From Candidatus Thiosymbion sp. (GTDB taxonomy: Bacteria > Pseudomonadota > Gammaproteobacteria > Chromatiales > Chromatiaceae): a DNA stretch of 62,156 nucleotides. The stretch is taken from the NCBI GenBank assembly GCA_018435665.1, contig JAHDND010000043.1, positions 1-62,156 on the forward strand. The letters are read 5' to 3'. A program made the translations under genes and the position numbers. This document shows, in pieces, positions 16,364 through 26,834 of the stretch. A model generated the notes under the pieces. That model was not told the DNA's origin, made no database searches, and was given only the letters and a program-made list of their open reading frames with translations. Numbering within the stretch: the stretch's first letter is position 1; every line of letters starts with the position of its first letter.

Positions 16364-17104
16364 TCAGGGATACAGAATGATCGCCAGGCCAAACGCCAGG
16401 CCCACCGCGAGGAAGCGGTTGTCGACGGGGCGCCAGTGCAGGTCCCCGGGAGCCGGCAGGGCGCCCCTATAGCCCCGGGCCAGCATCGCGGCATAGACCT
16501 GTTCGCCCCGCTCATAGGCGCGGATGAACAGATTACCGCCCAAGGCACCATAGAGCCGCACCCGTCGCCAGCCCCGCAGACGCGGCGCCCGACTGGCGAT
16601 GGCTACCCGCATGGCGGCGACCTGTTCGCGGAAGAGCAAGGTGTAGCGCACGATGAAGGTCAAGAGGCCGAGCAGGATGTCTGGCACCCCGAGGGCGCGC
16701 AGCCCCCGCAGCAATTCCGGTAACGCCGTGGTCGCCGTCAGCGCGCTGACGGTGAGGACCGAGATGTAGGCCTTGGACAGAATGGCCATGATCAGGGGCC
16801 AGCCCTGGGCGTAGGCCTCCATCACCGCCGCCTGGGACCAGGTCTCGATCCGCGCCAGGGGGGAGAAGAGGACGACGGGCCCGGCAAAGGGCAGCACCAG
16901 CAGGCTCCGCGTCAGGACCGTACCGACGGGGCGATCGAGCAAGGCCACCGTGGCGGCGATGAAGCTGACGATCAGGGCAAACTCTGCCATGCCCATGGGC
17001 GCGGTGAGGGTCACCGCCGCGATCAGGCCGAGGGCGGCGAGGATCTTGGCCCGCGGGTCGACCCCCAGGGACCGATCGCCCGGGCTAGGTGGGTTGAGGG
17101 TCAT
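16364..17104 (-). CDS. cbiQ: Nickel/cobalt ECF transporter transmembrane subunit CbiQ/NikQ
   Basis: EcfT-type coupling subunit, 246 residues, with about five membrane spans and the cytoplasmic coupling helices containing Ala-Arg-Gly-type motifs (SRAPRLRG near 175 and MLARGYRG near 215) that contact the ATPase. Its ATG overlaps the nikR stop codon by four bases (ATGA), so translation is coupled. The substrate-binding partner CbiM/NikM is not found in the window. Confidence 0.9.
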   Translation of the reverse strand: MTLNPPSPGDRSLGVDPRAKILAALGLIAAVTLTAPMGMAEFALIVSFIAATVALLDRPVGTVLTRSLLVLPFAGPVVLFSPLARIETWSQAAVMEAYAQGWPLIMAILSKAYISVLTVSALTATTALPELLRGLRALGVPDILLGLLTFIVRYTLLFREQVAAMRVAIASRAPRLRGWRRVRLYGALGGNLFIRAYERGEQVYAAMLARGYRGALPAPGDLHWRPVDNRFLAVGLAFGLAIILYP

Positions 17105-17553
17105 GGATCACCACCAGCGGGATGGGGGTCCATGACCCTCTCCTCGCCGGTGGTGGTTGTTACCAGCTTGCCATGCTTGACCCCCTTGGTCCCCAGGAGG
17201 GTGTCGGCAATGGCGCGGATACGGGCGCTGGCACCCCGCAGGACGATCACTTCCAGGCAATTACGGCTGTCCAGATGGACATGCACCGTGGACACGATCT
17301 CGTGAATGTAACGATGCTGAATGGCATTGAGCCGCTCGGAGAGCTCGGAGGCGTGATGGTCGTAGACCATGGTGATGGTCCCGGCGATCTCGGCGTGAGG
17401 GTCCTCCACCTGCTGCTCCACCAGGGCCTCCCGCACCAGGTTGCGCACCGCCTCGGAGCGATTGGCCCGGGTTCCGCGCCGGGCAACCAGGGCGTCGAAA
17501 CGCCCCAGCAGCTCCGCCTCCATGGTGACGCTGAAGCGGACCAACTCCTCCAT
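17101..17553 (-). CDS. nikR: Nickel-responsive regulator NikR
   Basis: Ribbon-helix-helix repressor with a C-terminal ACT-like nickel-binding domain, 150 residues. The N-terminal RHH is VRFSVTMEAELLGRFDALV; the nickel ligands His80, His91, His93 and Cys99 (in HRYIHE and VHVHLDSRNC) keep the 11-2-6 spacing of E. coli His76, His87, His89 and Cys95. It starts 14 bases after ahpF and overlaps cbiQ. I see no GTATGA-type NikR operator directly upstream, since ahpF abuts the gene. Confidence 0.94.
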   Translation of the reverse strand: MEELVRFSVTMEAELLGRFDALVARRGTRANRSEAVRNLVREALVEQQVEDPHAEIAGTITMVYDHHASELSERLNAIQHRYIHEIVSTVHVHLDSRNCLEVIVLRGASARIRAIADTLLGTKGVKHGKLVTTTTGEERVMDPHPAGGDP

Positions 17554-17567
17554 GTCAGGTCACCCCG

Positions 17568-19130
17568 TCAGGCCGCGGGGGCCGAGGTGCGGATCAGGTA
17601 ATCGAAGGCCCCCAGGGAGGCCTTGGCCCCATCGCCCATGGCGATGATGATCTGCTTGTACGGCACCGTGGTGCAATCACCGGCGGCGAAGACCCCGGGC
17701 AGGGAGGTCCGACCGTGATCGTCGATCTCGATCTCGCCCCGCGGTGACAGGTCGAGGGTACCCTTGAGCCAGTCGGTATTCGGAAGCAGGCCGATCTGGA
17801 CAAAGACGCCTTCCAGGTCCAGCCGATGCGCGGCCCCCGAGGACCGATCCTGGTAGATCAGGCCGTTGACCTTGTGACCATCGCCGGTGACCTCGGTGGT
17901 CAGGGCATGGGTGATGATGGCGACGTTGGGCAGGCTTCGCAGCTTGCTTTGCAGCACCGCGTCCGCCCGCAGGGCCGGATCGAACTCGATCAGGGTGACA
18001 TGGGCAACGACCCCGGCCAGGTCGATGGCGGCCTCGACCCCCGAGTTACCCCCCCCGATCACCGCCACGCGCTTACCCTTGAACAGGGGCCCATCGCAGT
18101 GGGGGCAGTAGGCCACGCCATGGCCGCGATACTGTTGCTCGCCGGGGACGTTCATCTCCCGCCAGCGGGCCCCGGTGGAGAGGATGACCGTCTTGCTCTT
18201 CAGGCTGGCCCCATTGGCCATGCGTACCTCGGTGAGACCAGCGGCGCCGGGCACCAGGGCCTCGGCACGCTGCAAGTTCATGATGTCGACCGGGTATTCG
18301 CGAACATGCTGCTCCAGCCCGGCGGCCAGCTTGGGGCCATCGGTCTCCTTGACCGAGATAAAGTTCTCGATGGCCAGGGTGTCCAGCACCTGACCCCCGA
18401 AGCGTTCGGCGGCGATGCCCGTGCGCAGGCCCTTGCGCGCGGCATAAATGGCCGCCGCGGCGCCGGCGGGTCCGCCGCCAACCACCAGGACATCGAAGGG
18501 TTCCTTGGCGGCAATCTGCTCGGCCTCACGGGCCGCGGCGCCGGTATCGATCTTGGCGACGATCTCTTCCAGGGTCATGCGCCCCTGGCCGAAGGGTTCG
18601 CCGTTGAGGTAAACCGTGGGTACGGCCATGATCTCCCGCGCCTCGACCTCCTGCTGGAAGAGGGCGCCATCGATCATGGTATGACTGACGCCGGGGTTGA
18701 GTACGGCCATCAGATTCAGGGCCTGGACCACATCCGGACAGTTGTGGCAGGACAGAGAGATGAAGGTCTCGAAGCGGAAGGTCCCGGGGATGGCCTTGAT
18801 CGCGGCAATGACCTCGGGTTCCACCTTGGGGGGGTGACCGCCGGTTTGCAGCAAGGCCAGCACCAGGGAGGTGAACTCGTGCCCCATGGGGATGCCAGCA
18901 AAATGGATACGCGCCATCTCCCCGGGACGACCGACCGCGAAGGAGGGGCGGCGGACATCCTCACCGTCGAAGCGGACGCTGACCTTGGCGGACAGGGGGG
19001 CGATCTCTTCGAGGAGTTGCCGGATGTCACGGGCCTTGGGGCTGTCATCGAGCGAGGCAACCAGTTCGATCGGCTGTTGGAGCCGTTCCAGGTAGGCCTT
19101 GAGTTGGGTTTGGATATTGGCGTCTAGCAT
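17568..19130 (-). CDS. ahpF: Alkyl hydroperoxide reductase subunit F
   Basis: NADH-dependent flavoprotein disulfide reductase that recharges AhpC. The 520-residue protein has the tandem thioredoxin-fold N-terminal domain with its CxxC (SCHNCPDVV, about residue 130), a linker, then FAD- and NAD-binding domains ([19 protein letters not shown] near 215, [17 protein letters not shown] near 358) and the redox pair CPHC near 345. Length and architecture match E. coli AhpF. It lies 182 bases after ahpC. Confidence 0.96.
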   Translation of the reverse strand: MLDANIQTQLKAYLERLQQPIELVASLDDSPKARDIRQLLEEIAPLSAKVSVRFDGEDVRRPSFAVGRPGEMARIHFAGIPMGHEFTSLVLALLQTGGHPPKVEPEVIAAIKAIPGTFRFETFISLSCHNCPDVVQALNLMAVLNPGVSHTMIDGALFQQEVEAREIMAVPTVYLNGEPFGQGRMTLEEIVAKIDTGAAAREAEQIAAKEPFDVLVVGGGPAGAAAAIYAARKGLRTGIAAERFGGQVLDTLAIENFISVKETDGPKLAAGLEQHVREYPVDIMNLQRAEALVPGAAGLTEVRMANGASLKSKTVILSTGARWREMNVPGEQQYRGHGVAYCPHCDGPLFKGKRVAVIGGGNSGVEAAIDLAGVVAHVTLIEFDPALRADAVLQSKLRSLPNVAIITHALTTEVTGDGHKVNGLIYQDRSSGAAHRLDLEGVFVQIGLLPNTDWLKGTLDLSPRGEIEIDDHGRTSLPGVFAAGDCTTVPYKQIIIAMGDGAKASLGAFDYLIRTSAPAA

Positions 19131-19270
19131 CTACTTCTTCCCAGGTGAGCGAGTGGCGTTAGTCCCGGCCAGGGTGATTAGAAGGCTGGTCCCCGCCGGC
19201 GCCAGGTGAGCGACGCCGGGGGGAGAACCCTCCCTGAAACCCCTCCCCGGCCTGAGAGCTCGGAAAGGGG

Positions 19271-19291
19271 TGCCTCGTATCAGTCGAGGCA
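19271..19291 (-). terminator. Hairpin between ahpC and ahpF
   Basis: Seven-base-pair stem TGCCTCG / CGAGGCA with a seven-base loop, about 22 bases after the ahpC stop, followed on the minus strand by CCCCTTT. It could be a leaky terminator that gives more AhpC than AhpF, as in other ahpCF operons. A second GC-rich hairpin lies near 19183-19222. Confidence 0.5.
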
Positions 19292-19312
19292 GGGACCTAA
19301 AAGACCTCAGAC

Positions 19313-19879
19313 TTAGATCTTGCCGACCAGGTCCAGGGAGGGCGCCAGGGTGGCATCACCCTCCTTCCACTTGGCCGGGCAGACCTCGCCCGGATGGGCG
19401 GCGACGTACTGGGCGGCCTTGATCTTGCGCAGCAGTTCCAGTGCATCACGACCGATACCACCGGCATTGATCTCGATAATCTGGATCTTACCCTCGGGAT
19501 CGATGACGAAGGTACCGCGCTCGGCCAGACCGGCCTCCTCGATCATGACGCCGAAGTTGCGGGTGATGACCCCGGTGGGGTCGCCGATCATGGGGAATTG
19601 GATCTTACGGATGGTGTCGGAGGTGTCGTGCCAGGCCTTGTGGGTGAAGTGGGTGTCGGTGGAGACCCCATAGATCTCAACCCCCAGCCGCTGGAACTCG
19701 GCGTAGTTGTCCGCCAGGTCGCCCAACTCGGTGGGGCAGACGAAGGTGAAGTCGGCCGGATAAAAGAAGACGACGGACCACTTGCCACGCAGGTCGGCGT
19801 CGGAGACGGCGACAAACTTGCCGTTGTGGAAGGCGGTGGCGTTAAAGGGCATGACTTCGGAATTGATCAGGGTCTTCAT
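19313..19879 (-). CDS. ahpC: Alkyl hydroperoxide reductase subunit C (2-Cys peroxiredoxin)
   Basis: Reduces hydrogen peroxide, organic peroxides and peroxynitrite. The 188-residue protein has peroxidatic Cys48 in FTFVCPTE and resolving Cys167 in GEVCPAKW, and is the usual AhpC length. Recycled by AhpF downstream. Its upstream region holds an OxyR-like site overlapping the -35 region. Confidence 0.98.
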   Translation of the reverse strand: MKTLINSEVMPFNATAFHNGKFVAVSDADLRGKWSVVFFYPADFTFVCPTELGDLADNYAEFQRLGVEIYGVSTDTHFTHKAWHDTSDTIRKIQFPMIGDPTGVITRNFGVMIEEAGLAERGTFVIDPEGKIQIIEINAGGIGRDALELLRKIKAAQYVAAHPGEVCPAKWKEGDATLAPSLDLVGKI

Positions 19880-19926
19880 TGGGTACTACCTCATGGATGG
19901 GGGATGGAAAGCGATTCAACGGGGAA

Positions 19927-19956
19927 ATCTTAACCAGGCGATGATCATATGGCCAA
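19927..19956 (-). promoter_or_regulatory. ahpC promoter
   Basis: On the minus strand TTGGCC (19951-19956) and TAAGAT (19927-19932) with an 18-base spacer, about 48 bases before the ahpC start. The -35 is weak and abuts the OxyR-like site, as expected for an activated promoter. Confidence 0.55.
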
Positions 19957-19992
19957 TTGATTATCACGATCCGGTGGATAGGCCACGACTAT
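19956..19992 (-). promoter_or_regulatory. Putative OxyR binding site
   Basis: Two 15-base blocks with the ATAG-N7-CTAT layout are separated by exactly seven bases, the four-half-site spacing of oxidised OxyR. The distal block is ATAG..CTAT on both arms; the proximal one is ATCG..CAAT. It overlaps the -35 of ahpC. The match is in the outer tetramers, not in every consensus base. Confidence 0.55.
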
Positions 19993-20060
19993 CGTCGTTC
20001 CATAGCGCCCGCCTCCACACAGCCTGGCGATCACGATGACGGCTCAGCCTGCCGCCGGGC

Positions 20061-21578
20061 TCAGGCCTTCATCGCGCCGATCTTCACCCGCCACTCCGCG
20101 GGCCCGGTCTGATGGACGGAGCCACCGCGGCTGTCGACGGCCACGGTGACCGGCATGTCGACCACGTCGAACTCGCGGATCGCCTCCATCCCCAGATCCT
20201 CGAAGGCGACCAGCCGTGACCCTTTGATGGCCTTGGCCACCAGGTAGGCCGCGCCGCCGACCGCCATCAGATAGACAGCGCCGTGCTTTTTGATGGCCTC
20301 GATGGCGACGGGGCCGCGCTCGGCCTTGCCGACCATGCCGATGAGACCGGTCTCGGCGAGCATCTGCTCGGTGAACTTGTCCATCCGGGTGGCGGTGGTA
20401 GGGCCAGCGGGACCCACCACCTCGTCGCGCACCGGATCGACGGGGCCGACGTAATAAATGAAGCGATTGGTGAGATCGACCCCCTCCGGCAGGGCCTCGC
20501 CGCGAGTGAGCAGGTCGGTAAGGCGCTTGTGGGCGGCGTCGCGGCCGGTAAGCAACTTGCCGGTGAGCAGCAGTCGGTCTCCGGGCTGCCACTGGGCGAT
20601 GGTCTCCCGTGTCATCTCGTCCAGGTTGACGCGCAGTGCCTTGTCATCCGCCTGCCAGACGACATCCGGCCAGTCCTCCAGGCGCGGCGGGGTCAGTTCG
20701 GCAGGACCGCTGCCGTCCAGGGTGAACTCCACGTGGCGGGTGGCGGCGCAGTTGGGGATCATGGCCACTGGCAGGGAGGCAGCGTGGGTGGGGAAGTCCT
20801 TGATCTTGACATCCAGGACCGTGGTCAGGCCGCCCAGGCCCTGGGCGCCGATGCCGAGGGCGTTGACCTGGTCGTACAGCTCCAGGCGCAACTCCTCTAG
20901 GGCGGTGCGCGGACCACGGGCCTTGAGCTCGTGGATGTCGATCTCCTCCATCAGGGCCTCCTTGGCCAGGAGCATGGCCTTCTCCGCCGAACCGCCGATG
21001 CCGATACCGAGCATGCCCGGCGGGCACCAGCCCGCCCCCATGAGGGGCACGGTCTTGACCACCCAGTCGACCAGGCTGTCGCTGGGATTGAGGATGGTGA
21101 ACTTGGACTTGTTCTCGGAGCCGCCGCCCTTGGCCGCCAGCTTGACGTGGACCTTGTCGCCCGGCACCAGGCTGACATGGACCACCGCCGGGGTGTTGTC
21201 ACGGGTGTTGCGGCGCTCGCCATAGGGGGGAGCGACCATGGAGGCCCGGAGCCGGTTGTCCGGGTGGTTGTAAGCGCGGCGCACGCCCTCATCCACCATC
21301 GCCTGCAGGCTCAGGGTGGCATCGGCCCAGCTCACCTCCATGCCGACCTCGAGAAAGGCGACGACCATGCCGGTGTCCTGGCAGATGGGGCGATGACCCT
21401 CGGCGCAGAGGCGCGAGTTATAGAGGATCTGGGCCATGGCATCCCGTGCCGCCGGCGACTCCTCCCGGGCGTGGGCCTCCCCCAGGGCGCGGATATAGTC
21501 CAGCGGGTGATAGTAGGAGATGAACTGCAGGGCATCGGCAACGCTGCCGATCAGGTCTTCCTGGCGAATCGGGGTCAT
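20061..21578 (-). CDS. fumA: Class I (iron-sulfur) fumarate hydratase
   Basis: Oxygen-sensitive [4Fe-4S] fumarase of the TCA cycle, interconverting fumarate and malate. The 505-residue protein has the N-terminal alpha domain (to about 300) and C-terminal beta domain of this single-chain class. Three cysteines in family motifs should hold the cluster: ICQDTGM (Cys66), AGWCPPGMLGIGIGG (about 184) and IPNCAATRHVEF (about 277). GPTTATRMDKFT marks the beta domain. Monocistronic on the minus strand; it ends about 70 bases from the OxyR-like site of ahpC. Confidence 0.95.
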   Translation of the reverse strand: MTPIRQEDLIGSVADALQFISYYHPLDYIRALGEAHAREESPAARDAMAQILYNSRLCAEGHRPICQDTGMVVAFLEVGMEVSWADATLSLQAMVDEGVRRAYNHPDNRLRASMVAPPYGERRNTRDNTPAVVHVSLVPGDKVHVKLAAKGGGSENKSKFTILNPSDSLVDWVVKTVPLMGAGWCPPGMLGIGIGGSAEKAMLLAKEALMEEIDIHELKARGPRTALEELRLELYDQVNALGIGAQGLGGLTTVLDVKIKDFPTHAASLPVAMIPNCAATRHVEFTLDGSGPAELTPPRLEDWPDVVWQADDKALRVNLDEMTRETIAQWQPGDRLLLTGKLLTGRDAAHKRLTDLLTRGEALPEGVDLTNRFIYYVGPVDPVRDEVVGPAGPTTATRMDKFTEQMLAETGLIGMVGKAERGPVAIEAIKKHGAVYLMAVGGAAYLVAKAIKGSRLVAFEDLGMEAIREFDVVDMPVTVAVDSRGGSVHQTGPAEWRVKIGAMKA

Positions 21579-21666
21579 GGGTGGCTAGGCCTCGGCGGGA
21601 CGCGAAAAGAAGGGCGATTATAGCGCCATGCCGCCTCGGCCACCGGGGATAGCCCTGACGCGATGC

Positions 21667-21695
21667 TTGCGTCGGCCGCGTGGGCTCTGTATAGT
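21667..21695 (+). promoter_or_regulatory. tRNA-Val promoter
   Basis: TTGCGT (21667-21672) and TATAGT (21690-21695) with a 17-base spacer and a GC-rich discriminator, ending 17 bases before the tRNA. Confidence 0.7.
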
Positions 21696-21712
21696 GCGCC
21701 GCTCAAGACGAC

Positions 21713-21789
21713 AGGCGCGTAGCTCAGTTGGTTAGAGCACCACCTTGACATGGTGGGGGTCGTTGGTTCGAGTCCAATCGCGCCTACCA
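21713..21789 (+). tRNA. tRNA-Val (GAC anticodon)
   Basis: A 77-base cloverleaf with encoded CCA. Acceptor AGGCGCG pairs with CGCGCCT; the anticodon stem CCACC/GGTGG encloses TTGACAT, giving anticodon GAC, which reads GTC. T-arm GGTTCGAGTCC. Confidence 0.97.
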
Positions 21790-21799
21790 CATCCTTGCG

Positions 21800-21863
21800 A
21801 GCCGCCAGCCGCCGACCCGCGCCATCAAGGCCTCCGGGTCTGGTCCTGGCGGCTATTTCGTTT
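21800..21863 (+). terminator. Possible terminator of tRNA-Val
   Basis: Perfect nine-base-pair stem AGCCGCCAG / CTGGCGGCT enclosing a 37-base loop and followed by ATTTCGTTT. The long loop makes it a moderate candidate; it could also be part of the thrS leader. Confidence 0.4.
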
Positions 21864-21945
21864 CCGCGGCCGGCTCAGCGTTGTTGGCCACTAGCTCAAT
21901 CACGTGATCCCTGGTATCGATCACCACTGAAGAGGCGCCAGGCCC

Positions 21946-23862
21946 ATGCCCCAGATCACCCTTCCCGACGGTTCCATCCGCTCCTTCCCCCAGCCTGTGT
22001 CCGTGGCCCAGATTGCCGCCGACATCGGACAAGGCCTCGCCCGCGTCGCCCTCGCTGGCCGGGTGGATGGCCGACTGGTGGACACCTCCTTTCTCGTCTC
22101 CGCCGACGCCCAGGTGGCCATCATCACCCCCCGGGATGAGGAGGCCCTGGAACTGCTGCGTCATGACGCCGCCCATGTGATGGCCCAGGCCGTGCAGGAA
22201 CTCTATCCCGGCACCCAGGTCACCATCGGCCCCGCCATCGACAACGGCTTCTACTACGACTTCGCCCGGGACGAGCCCTTCACCCCCGACGACCTGGCGG
22301 CCATCGAGCAGCGCATGCACGAGATCGTCGCCCGCGACCTGCCCCTGGTGCGAGAGGTCTGGGAGCGGGAGGAGGCCAAGGCGGTCTTCGCCGGCCTAGG
22401 TGAGAGCTACAAGGTCCAGATCATCGAGGACATCATCCCCGAGGGCGAGGAGGTCTCCATCTATCGCCAGGGCGACTGGTTCGATGTCTGCCGCGGCCCC
22501 CATCTGCCCAGCACCGGCAAGCTGGGCAACGGCTTCAAGCTGATGAAGGTGGCGGGGGCCTACTGGCGGGGCGATTCCCGCAACGCCATGCTCCAGCGCA
22601 TCTATGGCACCGCCTGGCGCGATCGCAAGGAACTGAAGGCCTATCTCGACCGCCTGGCGGAGGCCGAGAAGCGCGACCATCGCAAGCTCGGCAAGGCCCT
22701 CGACCTCTTCCATACCCAGGACGAGGCCCCGGGCATGGTGTTCTGGCACGACAAGGGCTGGACCATCTATCTGCTGCTGGAAGACTACATCCGCAACCGT
22801 CTGCGTCAGCACGGCTACCTCGAGGTCCACACCCCCCAGATCATCGACCGCAGCCTCTGGGAGCGCTCCGGCCACTGGGAAAAATTCCGGGACGACATGT
22901 TCGTCACCGAGGCCGAGGACCGGGTCTTCGCCATCAAGCCCATGAACTGCCCGGCCCACATCCAGATCTACAACCACGGCCTCAAGAGCTACCGCGACCT
23001 GCCCCTGCGCCTGGCGGAGTTCGGCTCATGCCACCGCAACGAGCCCTCTGGCACCCTCCACGGCCTGATGCGGGTCCGCAATTTCGTCCAGGACGACGCC
23101 CACATCTTCTGCACCGAGGAGCAGATCCTGGCCGAGGTCTCGGCCTTCATCGACCTGCTGTTCGGCATCTACCGCGACTTCGGCTTCGACGAGGTCCTGG
23201 TCAAGTTCTCCACCCGCCCCGCCAAGCGCGTCGGTTCCGACGCCACCTGGGACAAGGCGGAGCAGGCCCTGGAAGAGGCCCTACGCCAGAAGGGCCTGGC
23301 CTACGACCTCCAGCCCGGCGAGGGTGCTTTCTACGGCCCCAAGATCGAGTTCTCCCTGCGCGACTGCCTGGAGCGGGTCTGGCAACTCGGCACCATCCAG
23401 CTCGATTTTTCCATGCCCGAGCGCCTGGGGGCCCATTACATCGCCGAGGACAACAGTCGTCAGGTCCCGGTCATGCTCCACCGCGCCGTCCTCGGCTCCC
23501 TGGAGCGTTTCATTGGCATCCTCATCGAACATTACGCCGGTGCCCTGCCCCTCTGGCTGGCCCCGGTGCAGGCCGTGGTGCTCAATATCACCGATCGCCA
23601 GGCCCCCTGGGCGCGGGAGGTGGCTAGCGCCTTGACCGACAAGGGCTTGCGCGCCGAACTCGACTTGAGAAACGAAAAGATCGGTTTTAAAATCCGCGAG
23701 CACACCTTGCAACGGGTGCCCTATCTGCTGGTGATCGGTGACCGCGAGGTCGAGACGCGTACCCTGGCGGTACGCACCCGCCAGGGACAGGACCTGGGTA
23801 CCCTGAGCCTGGACGAGGTCCTCGACCGCCTCGGCGCGGAAGTGGCCCAGAAAATAGCGTAA
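21946..23862 (+). CDS. thrS: Threonine-tRNA ligase
   Basis: Charges tRNA-Thr. The 638-residue protein has the TGS domain ([16 protein letters not shown] on), the editing domain with [16 protein letters not shown] (about 70-85), the class II catalytic core (motif 2 around [20 protein letters not shown], about 360-380) and the C-terminal anticodon-binding domain. The zinc ligand cysteine is in [12 protein letters not shown] (about 335). First gene of the thrS-infC-rpmI-rplT block. Confidence 0.98.
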   Translation: MPQITLPDGSIRSFPQPVSVAQIAADIGQGLARVALAGRVDGRLVDTSFLVSADAQVAIITPRDEEALELLRHDAAHVMAQAVQELYPGTQVTIGPAIDNGFYYDFARDEPFTPDDLAAIEQRMHEIVARDLPLVREVWEREEAKAVFAGLGESYKVQIIEDIIPEGEEVSIYRQGDWFDVCRGPHLPSTGKLGNGFKLMKVAGAYWRGDSRNAMLQRIYGTAWRDRKELKAYLDRLAEAEKRDHRKLGKALDLFHTQDEAPGMVFWHDKGWTIYLLLEDYIRNRLRQHGYLEVHTPQIIDRSLWERSGHWEKFRDDMFVTEAEDRVFAIKPMNCPAHIQIYNHGLKSYRDLPLRLAEFGSCHRNEPSGTLHGLMRVRNFVQDDAHIFCTEEQILAEVSAFIDLLFGIYRDFGFDEVLVKFSTRPAKRVGSDATWDKAEQALEEALRQKGLAYDLQPGEGAFYGPKIEFSLRDCLERVWQLGTIQLDFSMPERLGAHYIAEDNSRQVPVMLHRAVLGSLERFIGILIEHYAGALPLWLAPVQAVVLNITDRQAPWAREVASALTDKGLRAELDLRNEKIGFKIREHTLQRVPYLLVIGDREVETRTLAVRTRQGQDLGTLSLDEVLDRLGAEVAQKIA

Positions 23863-23880
23863 AGACCGGCGGCTGATCCG

Positions 23881-23924
23881 CCCCGGCCAGATCCGGGGAC
23901 GGCTCGGCGCCGGCTGTTTTTTTT
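23881..23924 (+). terminator. Terminator-like structure between thrS and infC
   Basis: GC-rich hairpins (CCCCGG / CCGGGG, then ACGGC / GCTGT around a GC core) followed by eight T residues, ending seven bases before the infC ribosome-binding site. This can act as a terminator or as an attenuator controlling infC-rpmI-rplT. Confidence 0.6.
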
Positions 23925-23930
23925 CCTGAC

Positions 23931-23936
23931 GGGAGG
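23931..23936 (+). promoter_or_regulatory. infC ribosome-binding site deciding the AUA start
   Basis: GGGAGG eight bases before ATA at 23945. A TGA in the same frame at 23927-23929 prevents a start further upstream. Confidence 0.7.
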
Positions 23937-23944
23937 AACCTGCG

Positions 23945-24463
23945 ATAGCTGCACCAAAGAGAAACCGTGTCAATCGTGAAATCACCGCCCTTGAAGTGCG
24001 GCTCATCGACGCGGAAGGTCAACAGGTCGGTGTCCTGAGAACACGCGAGGCCCTGGAGCGGGCCGAGGAAGAGGGGATGGACCTGGTGGAGATCGTGCCC
24101 AACGTCGAACCCCCCGTCTGCCGCCTCATGGATTTCGGCAAATTCCTCTTCGAGCAGAAGAAGAAGCGCGCCGAGGCACGCAAGAATCAGAAGCAGGTCG
24201 AGATCAAGGAAATCAAGTTTCGTCCCGGGACGGAGGAAGGAGACTATCAGGTCAAACTACGCAACCTGACGCGTTTCCTCAACGAAGGGGATAAGGCCAA
24301 GGTCACCATGCGCTTCCGGGGGCGTGAACACGCCCATCGGGATCTGGGGCTGGAACTGCTCCAGCGCGTGGAAAAGGACCTGGCCGAGATCAGTATCATC
24401 GAGCAACAGCCCCAGATGGAAGGACGCCAGATGGTGATGGTACTGGGCCCCAAGAAAAAGTAG
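23945..24463 (+). CDS. infC: Translation initiation factor IF-3 with AUA start
   Basis: IF-3 binds the 30S subunit and rejects non-initiator tRNA and non-canonical start codons. Starting at ATA (23945) gives 172 residues including the conserved N-terminal [17 protein letters not shown]. The first ordinary start codon (a GTG at 23996) would remove 17 conserved residues, and an in-frame TGA lies just upstream, so the start must be a non-canonical ATN codon; ATA is the only one with a correctly spaced GGGAGG. E. coli infC uses AUU for autoregulation by the same logic. C-terminal domain: [19 protein letters not shown] and [10 protein letters not shown]. Confidence 0.93.
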   Translation: MAAPKRNRVNREITALEVRLIDAEGQQVGVLRTREALERAEEEGMDLVEIVPNVEPPVCRLMDFGKFLFEQKKKRAEARKNQKQVEIKEIKFRPGTEEGDYQVKLRNLTRFLNEGDKAKVTMRFRGREHAHRDLGLELLQRVEKDLAEISIIEQQPQMEGRQMVMVLGPKKK

Positions 24464-24480
24464 CGGCGCGCGCCGGCCCC

Positions 24481-24530
24481 GCCCGTTCCCGGCGGAACGG
24501 GCCCGGCGTCGTGATCCCCGTCGGGATCAC
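24481..24530 (+). promoter_or_regulatory. Tandem hairpins in the infC-rpmI spacer
   Basis: Two perfect inverted repeats stand side by side: GCCCGTTCC / GGAACGGGC (24481-24502) and GTGATCCC / GGGATCAC (24511-24530). In this operon, L20 represses rpmI-rplT by binding mRNA structures near here in E. coli; these hairpins are candidates, but their role is inferred from position only. Confidence 0.45.
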
Positions 24531-24644
24531 CCGGAGCTTACGAGGACGACACCGAAGCGACTGGTCATTTGGCCCACCGCTGTCGGCTCATTCCCGTGCC
24601 CGTGCCGTCCATCCTAAGCAGTCGAATAGCGGAGTAGTGGAAAA

Positions 24645-24842
24645 ATGCCCAAACTCAAGACCAACCGCGGGGCGGCGAAGCGTTTCACGCTGACCGGCTC
24701 CGGCAAGATCAAGCGGAATGCCTCCCACCGGCGGCACATCCTCACCAAGAAGCCCACCAAGCGGAAGCGCCATCTGCGCGACCCGGCCATGATCCATAAG
24801 TCCGACATGCGCATGGCCATGAGGATGATGCCCTACTGCTGA
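24645..24842 (+). CDS. rpmI: 50S ribosomal protein L35
   Basis: L35, 65 residues, with the family N terminus [14 protein letters not shown] and the [18 protein letters not shown] stretch. It lies between infC and rplT as usual. Confidence 0.98.
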   Translation: MPKLKTNRGAAKRFTLTGSGKIKRNASHRRHILTKKPTKRKRHLRDPAMIHKSDMRMAMRMMPYC

Positions 24843-24912
24843 GCCACCGTCCCCTCCCTCGGGAGGAGCCCGGTAGCCACTTCGTCTTGCCTGATTTTCG
24901 GAGAAGCATTCC

Positions 24913-25293
24913 ATGCCACGCGTCAAACGCGGCGTCATCGCCCACGCCCGCCATAAGAAGGTCCTCGACCAAGCCAAAGGGTACTACGGCGCCCGGAGCA
25001 AGGTCTTTCGGGTCGCCAAACAGGCCGTCATCAAGGCCGGTCAGTACGCCTACCGCGACCGCCGCCAGAACAAGCGCATGTTCCGCGCCCTGTGGATCGC
25101 CCGCATCAACGCCGCCGCCCGCGAGTGCGGCCTGTCCTACAGCCGGCTGATCAACGGCCTCAAGCTGGCGGGCATCGAACTCGACCGCAAGGTCCTGGCG
25201 GACATCGCCTACCACGACAGCGAGGGCTTCGCCGCCCTCGCCGCCCAGGCCAAGGCCGCCCTGCCCGCTGGCGTCCTGCCCGCCGACGCCTGA
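24913..25293 (+). CDS. rplT: 50S ribosomal protein L20
   Basis: L20, 126 residues (family about 118; the extra residues are an Ala-rich C-terminal tail). The N terminus [16 protein letters not shown] and the segment [19 protein letters not shown] are family signatures. L20 nucleates 50S assembly and autoregulates its operon. A strong terminator follows. Confidence 0.98.
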   Translation: MPRVKRGVIAHARHKKVLDQAKGYYGARSKVFRVAKQAVIKAGQYAYRDRRQNKRMFRALWIARINAAARECGLSYSRLINGLKLAGIELDRKVLADIAYHDSEGFAALAAQAKAALPAGVLPADA

Positions 25294-26502
<1,209 letters not shown>

Positions 26503-26617
26503 TGGCGACGCTCGATGGACGGTCCCGTTGCTTTGGCGCGGTTCGGGGGTTTTCCACAAGCGTTGTTAACCCCTCCCCAGCCTCCCCCCCCCCCCCCCGG
26601 GGGGAGGGCGTTAAACA
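26503..26617. other. C-tract in the pheS-pheT gap
   Basis: A run of 15 C residues (26584-26598) followed by six G residues, flanked by CCT and AGG so that it can form a GC-only hairpin. No gene is present. With the adjoining repeat it separates two genes normally translated from one mRNA. Confidence 0.6.
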
Positions 26618-26775
26618 CATCGCATTTCATTTTTCGGCTTCGCGAGGGAGGGTCGGTTGGCGCCTGGCGGGGGTGTCGACCGCAGGGAGGCGGTCGTCAA
26701 GCCTACAGGGACGTATTCACGGCGTCCCCCGCCAGACGCCAACCGACCCGGAAAACCGAGAATAAAGGTGTGATG
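26618..26775. repeat. Palindromic intergenic repeat, copy A
   Basis: The best-preserved copy of a family seen three times in the window. Inverted arms of 24 bases (26650-26673 and 26726-26749) differ at one position and enclose a 52-base conserved core containing TGTCGACCGCAGGGAGG and CAAGCCTACAGGGACG. It can fold into a very stable hairpin. No open frame; MITE-like or REP-like. Confidence 0.75.
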
Positions 26776-26834
26776 ACTATAAATTCGATGCGACTGGACG
26801 GTTGGTTAGCACCGTCCCAGGCAGGTAAAGGCAG

